A stretch of DNA of 64,000 nucleotides from Mesocentrotus franciscanus. Lineage: Eukaryota > Echinodermata > Echinoidea > Camarodonta > Strongylocentrotidae. Below, piece by piece: positions 15,301 through 28,100 of the stretch. A program made the position numbers and the translations under genes. Within the stretch, counting starts at the first letter, position 1, and every line of letters begins with the position of its first letter. The stretch spans positions 27,033,906 to 27,097,905 of the forward strand of contig CP137668.1 in NCBI GenBank assembly GCA_037976565.1, read 5' to 3'. The notes beneath the pieces were generated by a model. It searched no databases. It was not told where the DNA came from and worked only from the letters and a program-made list of their open reading frames with translations.

Positions 15301-18300
15301 TCTCTCCCTTTCTCTCCCTTTCTCTCCCTTTCTCTCCCTTTCTCTCCCTTTCTCTCCCTTTCTCTCCCTTTCTCTCCCTTTCTCTCGCTCTGCTCCCCAC
15401 TTTCATGCTTTATCTCTCAATCGCTTCTCTGCATTTTCAACCTTCTATCTAACAGTGAAACTTTTGTTGTTCTTAGTATTACAAAGTGTTGAATATCAAT
15501 ACTTGTAAGGGCACACTGATCGTGATTGTGAATTGTAATGAGTCATCATTCTCCAATTATTTATCTAATTAGCCCTCATTGTTCAGGGCCTATGAATCAT
15601 GATAAGAGGTGTAAGGTTTCAGAATTTGTCCAGATTGAATTGTTTAGTTAGACTTTAAAACTATCATTGCTGTCTACATTATGTAAATATTGATTGATTT
15701 TGAGGGAGTTTTCATGGTCATGGTAGGGATAATAGGAGGCTATTATCAAATTGTACAGTAGGCAAATTGTGGACATGATCCAGTAATTTAGCAACAAAGA
15801 TTTTTAGCTTGAAAGGCATTTTCTTTTGGGTTTAATGTTCATTTACATACATGTATATTTAGTATGTACATGTACATGTACATGTACATGTGTATGATCT
15901 AGGTACATATACATGCACTCCACCTCCCCCTCCCCCCCCCCAAAAAAAAAAATCAAAATCAAAATTTACTGAGGCACTGTAAGTTATTCATGTCAGGCAT
16001 ACTACATGTACTGTACATGTACCTATAAATCATGGACTTACACAGTTTTCAAACATGAAGCACCCCCTCCCACCCATTAAAAAAAAAGAGAATTATGGAT
16101 CATCCTTTGAGTACTTGGAAAATTACAATTGTATCATAAATTGCATTAATATAATTAAAAAGCTACACTACTGCAAAAGACAGATATGTACTGGTATGTT
16201 TTGCATTATAATTTGCCCTGTATATGTACATGACATACATGTAGTTAACAAGAGTATGCACATTGAAGGATTGTTTTGAACAACTGTTTTGATTTAAGCC
16301 TCCGACTGTATCAACTGTTTTTGTCATTTGAGCGACCATGTCACAGCACAGTAGCATTTGCTATGCTACATTGTATGTTGTGTGGGAGTTTTATAATGAA
16401 GTCAGTAGATTGAGTGTGAGAAATGTCACTTATTTTCTGTGGGGTTTGGATTGGCATGAACTGTTTGTGTGGACATTGGGTATCCATGACAGAAAACTTT
16501 ACAATACAACTCAAGGTTGATAGAATTCTATTTTAGACAAATGTATAAACTTAGAGAAGTCAATGTCCAAGGAGTTTCCCGTATTTTTATTTGCATAATA
16601 ATGTGCAGCCTACTCAAAGCTGCATATACTTACAGCAATTTCAAGGTATATGGCTTTGACAGTGGCCATGTACATGTAAGCTACATGTAGTATTTATTAC
16701 CATAAAACACAGACCTCCAAGAGATTTTACATGTACAGTACACCCCCAAAGTAAGAATATCCCTCTTGCCAAATATTATATTTCAAACTTGGCCTGCAGT
16801 CTTGGTGAAATATGACATCACTTTTATGTTGATGTGGTACAACACAACCTTGATGGTCTACAATGATTTTCAAGAACTTGTCATGGTTGCGGCATGGGTC
16901 ACATGTACATTTGTAGTCTACAATGTACATCTACATGTACATGTACATGCTAACTTTAATAAATCATGAATAAAATATCTTATTTACATGTACTGTACAT
17001 GTACATTGCACATGTACACTCCCAGGGTAATAATACTGCTCTTTTTGAGGCCCATGCGATTAGTATTACCAGATACCCATTTAATACATCTTGATCAAGA
17101 GAGACATATATGGGAAAAATACATGTACCTTGTCCAATGATGTAAGCAGCAAACAAGAATTGAATCCAGGACCTCTTTTATTGAGAGCCTTCACCAATAT
17201 ACCACAGCTCTCTCTAGAGCTATGATTGGCAAGTTGTAAAACTGCCTCTCTTGCACAATTACCAGAATTTCCCTTGTCCTTTTCTATATACCACATCTAA
17301 TTTGCACATTGACTTGCATTTTGTGTGTGTAAAGGATAATTAGAAAGGTCAATGTCATTGCAAGCATTAACTAAGAGGTTACGAAGGAAGGCAGAGCAAT
17401 TAATACCTTTTAATAGATTGTAAACATACAATGTACAGTGTACCCTTCAGTAATTAAAATCTTCTTCGATATCAATTGAGTACAAACTACAATGTAGGCT
17501 TCTAGTTCTAGATACATTGTACACCTACACTGTGCGCACATGTTGACCTACATTGCCCATTCACAGACACGTTGTAAATATTATAGTTCTCTTGAAATTT
17601 CATGATGTCCAAATGTTGTATCGGCATGTACAATATGTACGTGTACAGTAGTTTGTCCCCCAACAAAAAATAAATAAATAAATGTATAAATAAAAAAATA
17701 AGGAGTACTGTAAAATGTGTTGTAAAGCTTGAGAATGATACTGTTTTTATCAACCCAGTCTACACCACAGTTACACAGAAGTGAGAGATCTAGCAGCATC
17801 TGTGTAAATTCATATTTATCATCCAGTCCAACAGTACCAGACATCTCCCAATGCCAAGTTGCCATGGCAACCCTTTTCTTTTCGGAGGGGCAAAGGATGG
17901 TATCCCTGAATATGACCTTGCAGAGCTAGCTGTGTCTAGCTGTGAGACGCTCTGATGACTCAGTGCATGATCAATCCACTGTCCCTTTTTATATCTGTGG
18001 ATAGGGTGATATTCTGGGAGTTTAGATGGCAGAATAGACCATTACATATGCAACAGGGCGCTATAATTGTGATTTCTGTTTTTGCTCACTGGCTAAAATG
18101 GGGAGTTAGTCATCACATCACATATGAAAATCAAACTTGCAAGCCTGATTTTGGAGTAATAGAAAATATATATGTAATGTGTGTTTGGCATCTCATCTTC
18201 ATTTTAAAAGCATTTCCATACCACTCAATCATCTAATTATACTTGTATTTGTAACAAGAAATGACTTAATATATTTTGCTGTAGAAGCATACATGAAGAT

Positions 18301-19132
18301 TACATTGATTATTCTATTTTTTTGTAACTGATTTACATGAAAATGCTGTTTTGTGTGCTTTTATTTTTAGCACAATTTCATGCTCCCCAACATAGTATTT
18401 CATTGTCTTTCATAGAAACCAGGCCTGATAGAAACACAATTTCATCCTAATTGAAACTGAAATTGTAACTAAAATATATGTGATTTTGTTACAATTGATC
18501 ATTGATATATTCCTTCACCTCTGAGTAGCTGTCTAAACACATTTCAAAGGTGTTAGCTATGATTGATCCCAGCTTATTTCCCTTGAACCCTGTCACATAT
18601 GGGAGTGATAAATGCATTGATATGAACAGTGTCTATGCATGCTATTGGAGATCAATTCTCATTCAGGCCTTGAGGTTTTCAGACTCTTCAACAAATCGTT
18701 AAATATACATGTCTTCTTTCATAATGTCATATATCTTATTTGTTTGTCTCTTTTATTTTACACAATGTTTGTTTATAATTTTAGTTATTTCGGTTATGAG
18801 AAATTGAGATACAATGTACATGTACTGTACATGTAGTGTTCACATAATCAACTTCAAGAAAAAGGGGGGAAGTAATCACCAACTACATGTACATCATCCA
18901 TGTACATGTTCCAGTAAAGAACATGTACATGTACATTGTAAAACTGCACAATAACACACGATAACACAAATAAAATCATCAAAATATTAAAAGAAATGCA
19001 GAAAAGTACAAAAGAAGGGGGAAAACAGCACAGTAAAGCTCTGGGCCTCACCTTCTGCTTGGCCAATTAGGGAACAGTTGTACATTTTCTGTAACCTTGA
19101 CCATGACTAATCTCTCTCTATCTCTCTCTCCC

Positions 19133-19171
<39 letters not shown>

Positions 19172-22100
19172 GGTCAGCTGAAGGTGTTTGACTGCCTGGG
19201 TAGGGGTCTCTTAGACAATGCATTCGAAGGCTATAACGCATGCATTTTTGCATATGGACAAACAGGTAAAAAGCATGATATTACATTTAATGATTGCTAC
19301 TGTAATGATAAGGATCATGTTGATTGAATGATACGACAATTGTTCATCTTAATGCTTATTTTGACTGATTTAAATCACTTTTAGTGACACAAGATGTTTT
19401 AAAACCATTCCTCCTCCATTGCATTGCAAACAGATTCCTGATTTTAGATACATGCTATTGTTTTTAAGTTAGATTTTTCCTTAAAGATAAAGACCAGTTC
19501 TGGTCATGCGATTGCATTGTGAAAGAAACGTTGTGAAATCGATCAGAAAAGGTTGATCATCTAGCATATAAGTATTGGTGTGTACTGCAAGGTTCTGGAA
19601 TCATCAAAATGATAAGAAATTTGGCCCAGTCTTGGTAAAGTTACTAGCACTGTACACAGAAAGATGTATATGGGACTACACGACCACGTGCGATATCTAT
19701 TTGGTCCCAATAGATATAATAATTTACCGAATATATCAATTATTAGGCGGTTTCCCAGCAAAATTTTTATCATCACATATTAGTACAAACATATTCTTTC
19801 ACATGATTGGTAATAACAGCTTCCATTTCAATTTTTTTTTTTTTTTGGTTCCCAATACTGGTCTTTCCCTTTAATGTTGAAGTTAAATATTCAGGCAGCT
19901 GTCACCTGATATTTGGGTAACCATCACTTCATAGATGTATATGGGTAAGAAAGCGGTCTAATTGTAATTGTCAAAGCTTACTTACTGTTGTCGGTGCCCA
20001 AATTCCATTCTCGCTATGAAGTGTCGAAATTTTTGCCAACGTACAAATAGAAACAGGATGATGATGTTCAGACAAGAGATTGCCCCCAGCAAAATGTTAC
20101 CCTACCATGTATGCTGATGCTTCCATCCCCTCGGTTCTCATCTTTCTAATTTGTTGCATATTTATGGAAGTACCAGGTGTAAGTTGAATTAGCCACATCT
20201 TTGAAAAATAAGTCTTAAAGATGGTTTGTCCCTCGTGCAGACCTAAAAACCTGAAGTTCCATGAATCCACTGGTAAATTGAAGAGGTCTTTAATCAGGAA
20301 CCTCTCACCAAATGTAAACAAATGGAAAGTGGCTTTCAGCAAACAAATTTTGAAAGTTTGATTCCAGGTATTTATTTTTTACTCTAAAAAACTATTCGTA
20401 CATACATTGTAGTTAAAATTAATTTGACTATTATATCTGTAGATTTGAGAATAGTTCCCTCTGCGGAAATATGAAACAAGCGCTAGATTTTCATTTCTTA
20501 CAAAGAAGCTGTGACTGTAAACTTTCATACACGATATCTTGAAGGATATGTTTTAGAATTTAGATACTCGCAAAGTTTTATGGAGTTTGCACAAGTCTAC
20601 AAAAGGGACTTACTGCCTTTAAAGCATCGTGTAACACGTTTGACAGTTGAAGTCTTACAATATCTTTAATCCATCTTGTACCTCCCCTCCCCTTTGTCCT
20701 CCAGGATCAGGTAAATCTTACACCATGATGGGTACGGAGGATCAGAAGGGGATAATCCCTCGCCTCTGTGATACCCTGTTTGAGAGGATGGCTAAGGAGG
20801 CGAACGAAGACACACTCTCCTTCAAGATAGAAGTCTCCTACATGGAGATCTACAATGAGAAAGTCAGAGACTTGATCGATCCAAAAGGGTAAGAAAATGA
20901 GAGAAGTCAAGACTTTCATGTTATTAAAATAACACTTTTTTAGCTCAGAACATGGTAAGCAGACGGAGGCAGAGTCATTAGTCATTACAGGTTATTAATT
21001 TCCTTTTAAAATTGGGCCCATACTGTGTTCAAGGACTGGTCAGGGCTCAGTGCACTAAGAAAAACTCTACATGTGGGGCTAGAGTTTAGGCTTGCCCAAA
21101 AGTTTCCTTGAACTGGTCAGAAAGAGGTTTAAATTTCACAATTTGCCCCTGATGAAATATCTTGCCAGAATCCATTCTACCCCGAGGTTGTAAGGCAAGC
21201 AGTAGGAAATAACTAACCAGATTCAATTATTTTTGTAATCTACAACATCTACTTTGATTATATATACTTAATTAGTATGTACACCTGTAGGAACTCAACT
21301 TCTCCTTTTCTACTTCCCTTTCGTTTTTTCTGTTCTAACGTAATAATCCTACCATTTTTTTATGAGGAAATATTTTGTTTATGTTTTATGCCGTTTGTAG
21401 TTAATTAAGTTCATGCACCTATTATTGTAAAATCATTTGTAATTCAGCTCTCGAGCTACCATAAATACCATTATTATTTCTGTTATACTTATGAATCTCA
21501 TATTTACTGGTATTTGTCACAACCTTTTGCTATGGCTGATATCCTGATATTTATCATGATAAAGATGCATGTGGTATAACCCTAGGCCTACGACATGCAT
21601 CTTTATCATGATAAACCTTTATTGATGCCCTGGAATATGTCATTTGTCAAAAATGTTTCATTTTCACTGATATTTATTGTTATTAATTTATGTATCCATT
21701 TTTATCTATTATGATTGTAAAAGAATCTGTGATTCAGCCATCTGGCCAAGAATGATTTCTTATCAATAAACCGTTCTAAATAAATTTTTTAAAATCAAAG
21801 CTGTCTGTTTAATGGATATTCTTTTGCTTTACACTCAGTCTGGTTTGCCTTGAAATTCTTTATATCTGCAGGGAGAAATGAAACGATGCCAGACAGGTCA
21901 AAAGAGAAGTGAACAAGATAATCCAAAAACAAAAGCAGGTGAAATATTTTTTCCCTGTGAAGAAATAAGCTTTGGAGATATTGATTATAGACCAACTGTA
22001 TGTAGATTGTCTAATATGACTTCTGATGGTCTCAATTTCATGTTAATTTTCATGGTTCTCTCTTCCAAACATGTTGTATTCTCCAGGAATAAGCAGAGTC

Positions 22101-25100
22101 TGAAAGTGAGGGAACACAAGATTTATGGTCCATATGTGGATGGCTTGTCAACCCTGGCTGTCTCTTCATTTGAGGTTGGTTTTGCACATACATATTTTTT
22201 TCTTCAAAACTTGTCATAATTGTAACTGATGCTAAATGTTTATTCAAGTTGTGGTATATATTACAATTTTACTATAAAAAAAAATTAACAAAAAAAAAAA
22301 AAAAAAAAAAAAATCATTTTTCTTTTTTGTGGTCACTTTTATAGTGCGGTTTTATTTTACATATATATGAAGCCATGCAGCATAGTACAAATAATTATTG
22401 ATGTTGTTGATATGGCATCTTGGTCTTGTACCTGTACGGTTTCATCTAGTTCTCAATCCTGGACACACTCAAGGCCTGGTCAGACCTCGACCAACAACAA
22501 TAACGATAAACTATATATGCATATAGCACTGATAGCAACATGTATAACAATGGTTGTGGTCAAACCTTACTAATCTTTGCAACAATGAAATCTTTGGTTC
22601 TTTTAATCAAACATTAAGGACACTATACACTGCCTCCACAGAAATAGCATTGAAGAAATGAAATTATTAGCACAGAGATCTATGACCATTGAGGCCTGTC
22701 CTTAAATCAGGGGTGGTCAAGCAATCACAACGAGACAATGAAATCATTGAGGGAGACTCGTTGGCATAAATTGTTGAGGTCTGACCTACAGCAACAATTT
22801 ACAATTCATATTCCACATAAACGATGGGTAAGCATTTGGGAAACAATTTATCGTTATCATTATCGGTGAGGTCTGACCATGTCTTTGTGCTGATAACTGT
22901 CAACTATTGCAGGAATAGGTTTTTGTCTCATAAGGCAGTAAAGTCTGACATGAATACTTTCAACTGATGTGGGTGCTTATTTGAACAGGTGAAAATCAAA
23001 TTTTTTGCACCTGGTATGTTATAGATTATTTCTCATTTCTTTTCTCCCTATTATCTCTGTTGAAGATGCTTATTGACTTTTGAATAAGCAACTATTATGA
23101 GGCTGGTTATGACGAGCTGAAAAGGATCATTACTCCCCACTGTGGTATTTGTCATTTATCGTAAACTGCCTTTAAGAATTTATTCAAGGTTTTATATCTT
23201 TGCCTATCAAGCTCCTGTCACCCTCTATTCCTGTCATGGGATAGATGATATTCTATGGAGACAAGATTCTAGTTGAGATCTCTTTACCTCATTAGCATGC
23301 CATCTGAATACCTCCATCTAATCCCACAGGAGACATAATCAACAGCAGTAGCCTTGTTCACACTAGAATTGTTCTTAGGGACAAGTTTGGATCTCTTTAC
23401 CTCATTAGCATGCTGTCTGAATACCTCCATCTAACATAGGAGACATAATCAACCGCAGTAGCCTTGTTCACACTGGAATAGTTCTTAGGGACAAGTTTGG
23501 ATCTCTTTACCTCATTAGTATGATGTCTGAATACCTCAATCTGATCTCACAGGAGACATAATCAACCGCAGTAGCCTTGTTCACACTAGAATTGTTCTTG
23601 GAGAGAAGTTTGGATCTCTTTACCTCATTGGTATGCTGTCTGAGTACCTCAATCTGATCTCACAGGAGACATAATCAACCACCGTAGTCTTTTTCACACT
23701 AGAAATTGTTCTTCGAGACAAGTTTGAATCTCTTTACCTCATTACTGACATTAGTAGGCCCTATGCTGTCTGAGAACCTCAATCTGATCTCACAGGAGAC
23801 ATAATCAACCACCGTAGTCTTGTTCACACTAGAAATTATTCTTGTCATTGGATACAGTAGTTTTCTGCTGCACAGGTGAACACATACTGTTCACTGAGAA
23901 TGGGGAATGTCCACTTGATTTTTTTATCTCATGAGTTATAACTATCCAATTCATCCATGTTTGTATCATTTGTCATTGTTTAGAAAGCCAAGGTTGAAAC
24001 AATGAAGTTCAAGAAATATGAAAAGTCCTCTTTTTGATGCAATGCTCTAATTGCTCTTACGAGGGGCATAACTTTCGTTGCAAACAGGTTTTTAGTTAGG
24101 GTCTTGTGACCTCATTAGCATGCTGTCTGAATGCCTCCATTTGGTCCCACATGAGACATACATGTACATGTTTAACCACTCTGGCAGGAGCCCTGTTCTC
24201 ACTAAAAATAATTATTTAGTATAAGTATTAGTATCTTCTAAGAAATTTACAACATTAACCTAAACTTGCCATCTGAATACCTCCATTGGATCTCATAGGA
24301 AATATATACTATCCACTGTAACTCTGAGCAGCTTAAGGTGGGCCTGAATTTTTTCAAGAATATTAAATAGTGAAAAGTATAATCTTGAGAAACTTCTCAA
24401 GCAGCAAATTCCAAACCAATGCTCCTATGGGGTGCATAATTTCCTGGCAGACAAGTTTCCAGTTTGGGTCTCTTGACCTCATTAGCATGCTGTCTGGATA
24501 CCTCTGTCTAATCCCATAGGAGCAGTAACTGTCCTCTGTAGCATTGTTCACACTGTACCCCATTTTCTAGAGGGCTAAAATCTTGAAAGACTAAATTAGA
24601 GATTGTAAGTAGTGCACACATGTATTTTCCTACATATAAGAATATTTGGCTTAACTGCAGAATACTGTTAGGGTAATGGTCAGAAATAGGTTGGTCAGGG
24701 TTATGGTTATGTTTAGGGTTAGGGTTATGGTCAGGATGGTAATGGCCAGGATTATGATCAGAGGTAGGGTGAGGGTTATGGTTACTTGTGTGGCGGGATA
24801 TTCTTGATGGAAATGGTAGCAGAGGTGTCGTGGTCGAGTGGATACGTCACCGGTTCGAGACCCGCCGCAGCACTAATGTCCTTTGGGCTCAAGACATTGA
24901 TCTACATTTGCCAAACTCAACCCAGGTGATGTAAATGGTTACCTGGCAGAAATTAAATCCTTGAAATGCTAGAGCGCCATAATGGCAACCGTGCTAAAGC
25001 CAGGGAAATAGTCGGGAGCACCCTGAGTGCCAAGTCTGACAGATACGAGCGCTATACAAGAACCCAATATTAATTCTTGATTGAGCAACAGTATTTGTGT

Positions 25101-28100
25101 GACAGGCAGTGCAAATGATTGCTGTATATTTAAAGGACTGGAAGATCAATCCTAGTTTCATTCTGAGAAAGGTCAGCACATTCTGAAAGATCCATACAGA
25201 TTGCAAGAAGAACCATCAGTTTCGACTGACATGCATGAATATTCTTCAGTTTTGATTAAATAAAAATAAGATAAAATTTGCTGGACATGCAGGTCTATCT
25301 TTCTTTATGTTTCTGCCTCTTTCTTGACCTAGCTTTGGATTAATTTTTCTTTACATTTGTCTTTTCTCTTAATACATTGGAAAGAAAGAGTAGAAGGGAT
25401 GAGTCATAGAGAAAAAAACATGTATTAAAGGTACTACATGTATGTCCCATTTGCAGGCCAAAACAATGAAAAGGTTAAATTCCAACAGCATTTGAAAGAC
25501 AATACTAATTTAGAACTTCCCTAAAGAGAAAGGGGGCTTGAAATTGTCTTTAAGTGGGAAAATAACGACTATTAGTTGTCGAATCGACTTAGGAGCTATA
25601 GAGCCAGTAAGTAATAGTCTGATTTTTCAGACCATTGTACCGAATGGTCGTACGTTTTATGCTGCGCAAAGATTCAATCAGTTTAATTTTGGCCATTACA
25701 AGAAGTGGGTTATTGATGTAGACAAATGCTCATGTACCCTTTACAGCTCATTTTATGTATGTTATTACCAAAGATGAAAAAGCCAGTCAGTCACTCAATA
25801 GTGTCTGACAGTGAAGTCTAGCAAGTAAACGGGTTTCCTTGCATAATTTGAATATTAGGACACTGCTAACGTTTAAATTTCACAGATAGGACATACATGA
25901 CATATTCATAATTCCTACAAAGTTCTACAGAATTTGATGTTGGCTGCAAAAGGGACATAGTATCTTTAAGATGGGGAGAAACAGAACGCGAGAGTGAGCA
26001 AAAGTTCAGAAAGATAGAAGAAATAGGGTTATTGAAAAATTAAGAAAATTAAGTCACTCTTGAAAGAAATATTCCTCATCAGAGTAAATTATGTAATTAA
26101 AAATATCAAAATTAGACTAACTTGTTGAAACTGCCAGTAATGATCTGAAGTATAAAAAAATATATATATTAATTAAACATCATATAAGATTCTAAGATGA
26201 ATTAGATTTCAGGTAGATCATAATTAGATTGTGTGTTACAAAATTTGAAGTGATGCATGTTTGATAATAAATGTGAGCTCTTACACTTTTCTTTATTTTT
26301 TTATTTTATCTATCTTTCTCTCTTTTTTTTCAGGGGTTGGAGGATGGATAATTCTAGTACAATAAGCTTTGACCTTGTAGCAGAAATTTGAATAAACAAA
26401 GACCTAGATACATGTATGTAGCATATGAAGAAAGGTAGTAAGAGAGAGAGAGAACATTTATGCCAAGACAAATTACCTTGAAAAGGGATCTTTTAGAAAG
26501 TAGTATGAAAAATCTAAAGAACAGAAGGGGTTGAACGGGAAAGGAGTTTGGAAGAGAGGTGAGGAGAGAGGGTAGGAGGGAGGAGGGGGAGAGGGAGGAG
26601 GGGAGAGAGGAGAAAAGGAGAGCAGAGGGGGAGGAGGGAGAAGAGGAGAGAGAGTAAGTTGGATTTGTGATACCCACATGTTCAACAGGTGAAATACACA
26701 AGTGAGATTAGAAATACAGTACCGGTATGTTATAAAATGTACTACCACCTCTTGTACTCTACGTGCCTCAAGACAAACAGAAATGTTTGCAATCAAGATG
26801 GAAGAATAATAATGGAACATGGGATCAACTTTCTGATGGCAGTCTTTTCCTTCACATGGTGCCTGCCATCAGACATCATCCAATTATGATAATGTACATG
26901 TAATATGCTGCCTCTTCTCTCATGGATGCCATACCGAACAAGGGATTATGCATGTTCCTGCGGAGAGAAGGGTTTTACTTTTTTTTTTATAGATAATACC
27001 ACTTAAGAAGTCACTCATGAATGGAATCAATGTCACATTGCAGGATTATTAAAGAGAGTTGAAGTGCTGAGGACTAAAGGGGCAGGGGAGGGAAATGGGG
27101 ACTCCCCCTTAGAACTGACTAATAACTTTGTACTTTCTCAGAAGATTTGAAATGTAAGGCTGGTTTTATTGTTGCTTTGTTGTTGTTTTCAAGATAGAGT
27201 ATACAGCTTACCTACTTTTATTAATCAGAGTTTTGCTACTTGGAATTTTGAAATCTAGAAGTAAAAAGCTTGTCAATGCGTAATATTTATAATAGTAGAG
27301 CTTCACCAATATGTAGGCTCTACATTGAGGACTTGGGGGTCATCCTAGTAGGCAGACAGCCCATGAGACTTACTACACAAAGAAATGTGGAAGAAACATA
27401 GAAAAGAAGGATGTTCCAAAAGATCCACGAGCCTGACAGGGCATGAAACTTACAAAATCAAAGAAATACAAGATAGGAAGATAGAAAAATGTTGGTCTTG
27501 TTGGATGTTTGGTTTAGTGGGACGCTGGTCTCTTGGGCTGTAGACATGGGATTTTGGAAGACTTTTAGCTGAGTATATACATGTACATATAGATTGATTG
27601 CACTTCCGGGGAATTTACAGATGTACATGTATGCACTTTAGTTAGGACTCAAAGTGATCGGGCTTCCTTTCATTCCTGACACAAAATCACTCAACATCCC
27701 AAACAGAGAATCACTCAAAATGATCATGCATATACAGTATGCATATATAGTGAAGCAGCAACAAGTTTTTATAGAAATTCTTCATGGAGCTTTAATCAAA
27801 GACCAACAATTATTGATTGCAGGCAACAGAGAACATATGTACGTGGCACTTGATATACACTTCATACATGTAGTACTTGATAATTGTTCAATAATGTACA
27901 TGGTCAGCCATGTTTTTCATTAAACAGAGAATTTTAAGTAATTTTGAAAACACATGTGTTACATACATGTATATCTTGCCTCGGTCCAGCCACTTTTGAC
28001 CTTTTTGTTGTTGTTTAGTTTAGATTAAGTGTCCCGCTTTAAGTAATGATACAGCTTATGGCACTTTTTGGGGTAAAATAATCTGATATTTTATTTGCTA

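Larger units (their letters stand above)
8608..19172 (+). other. KIF13 intron 4 (10.6 kb)
   Basis: No coding sequence recognised. It contains GA-rich tracts (9120-9390, 11150-11400, 12060-12200), a foldback element, a direct repeat at 12296-12720, a CT decamer array, a SINE and a terminal TC microsatellite. The remaining sequence, such as 9400-11000, 13160-15060 and 17230-19080, is unique-looking AT-rich DNA in which I see nothing specific. Confidence 0.8.

Noticed and set aside
23277..23870. CRISPR-like direct repeats
   Set aside because: Units of over 100 bp without unique spacers in an animal intron; a minisatellite explains them.
24822..24872. tRNA gene
   Set aside because: A and B boxes are present, but the anticodon arm is deleted and a SINE body follows.
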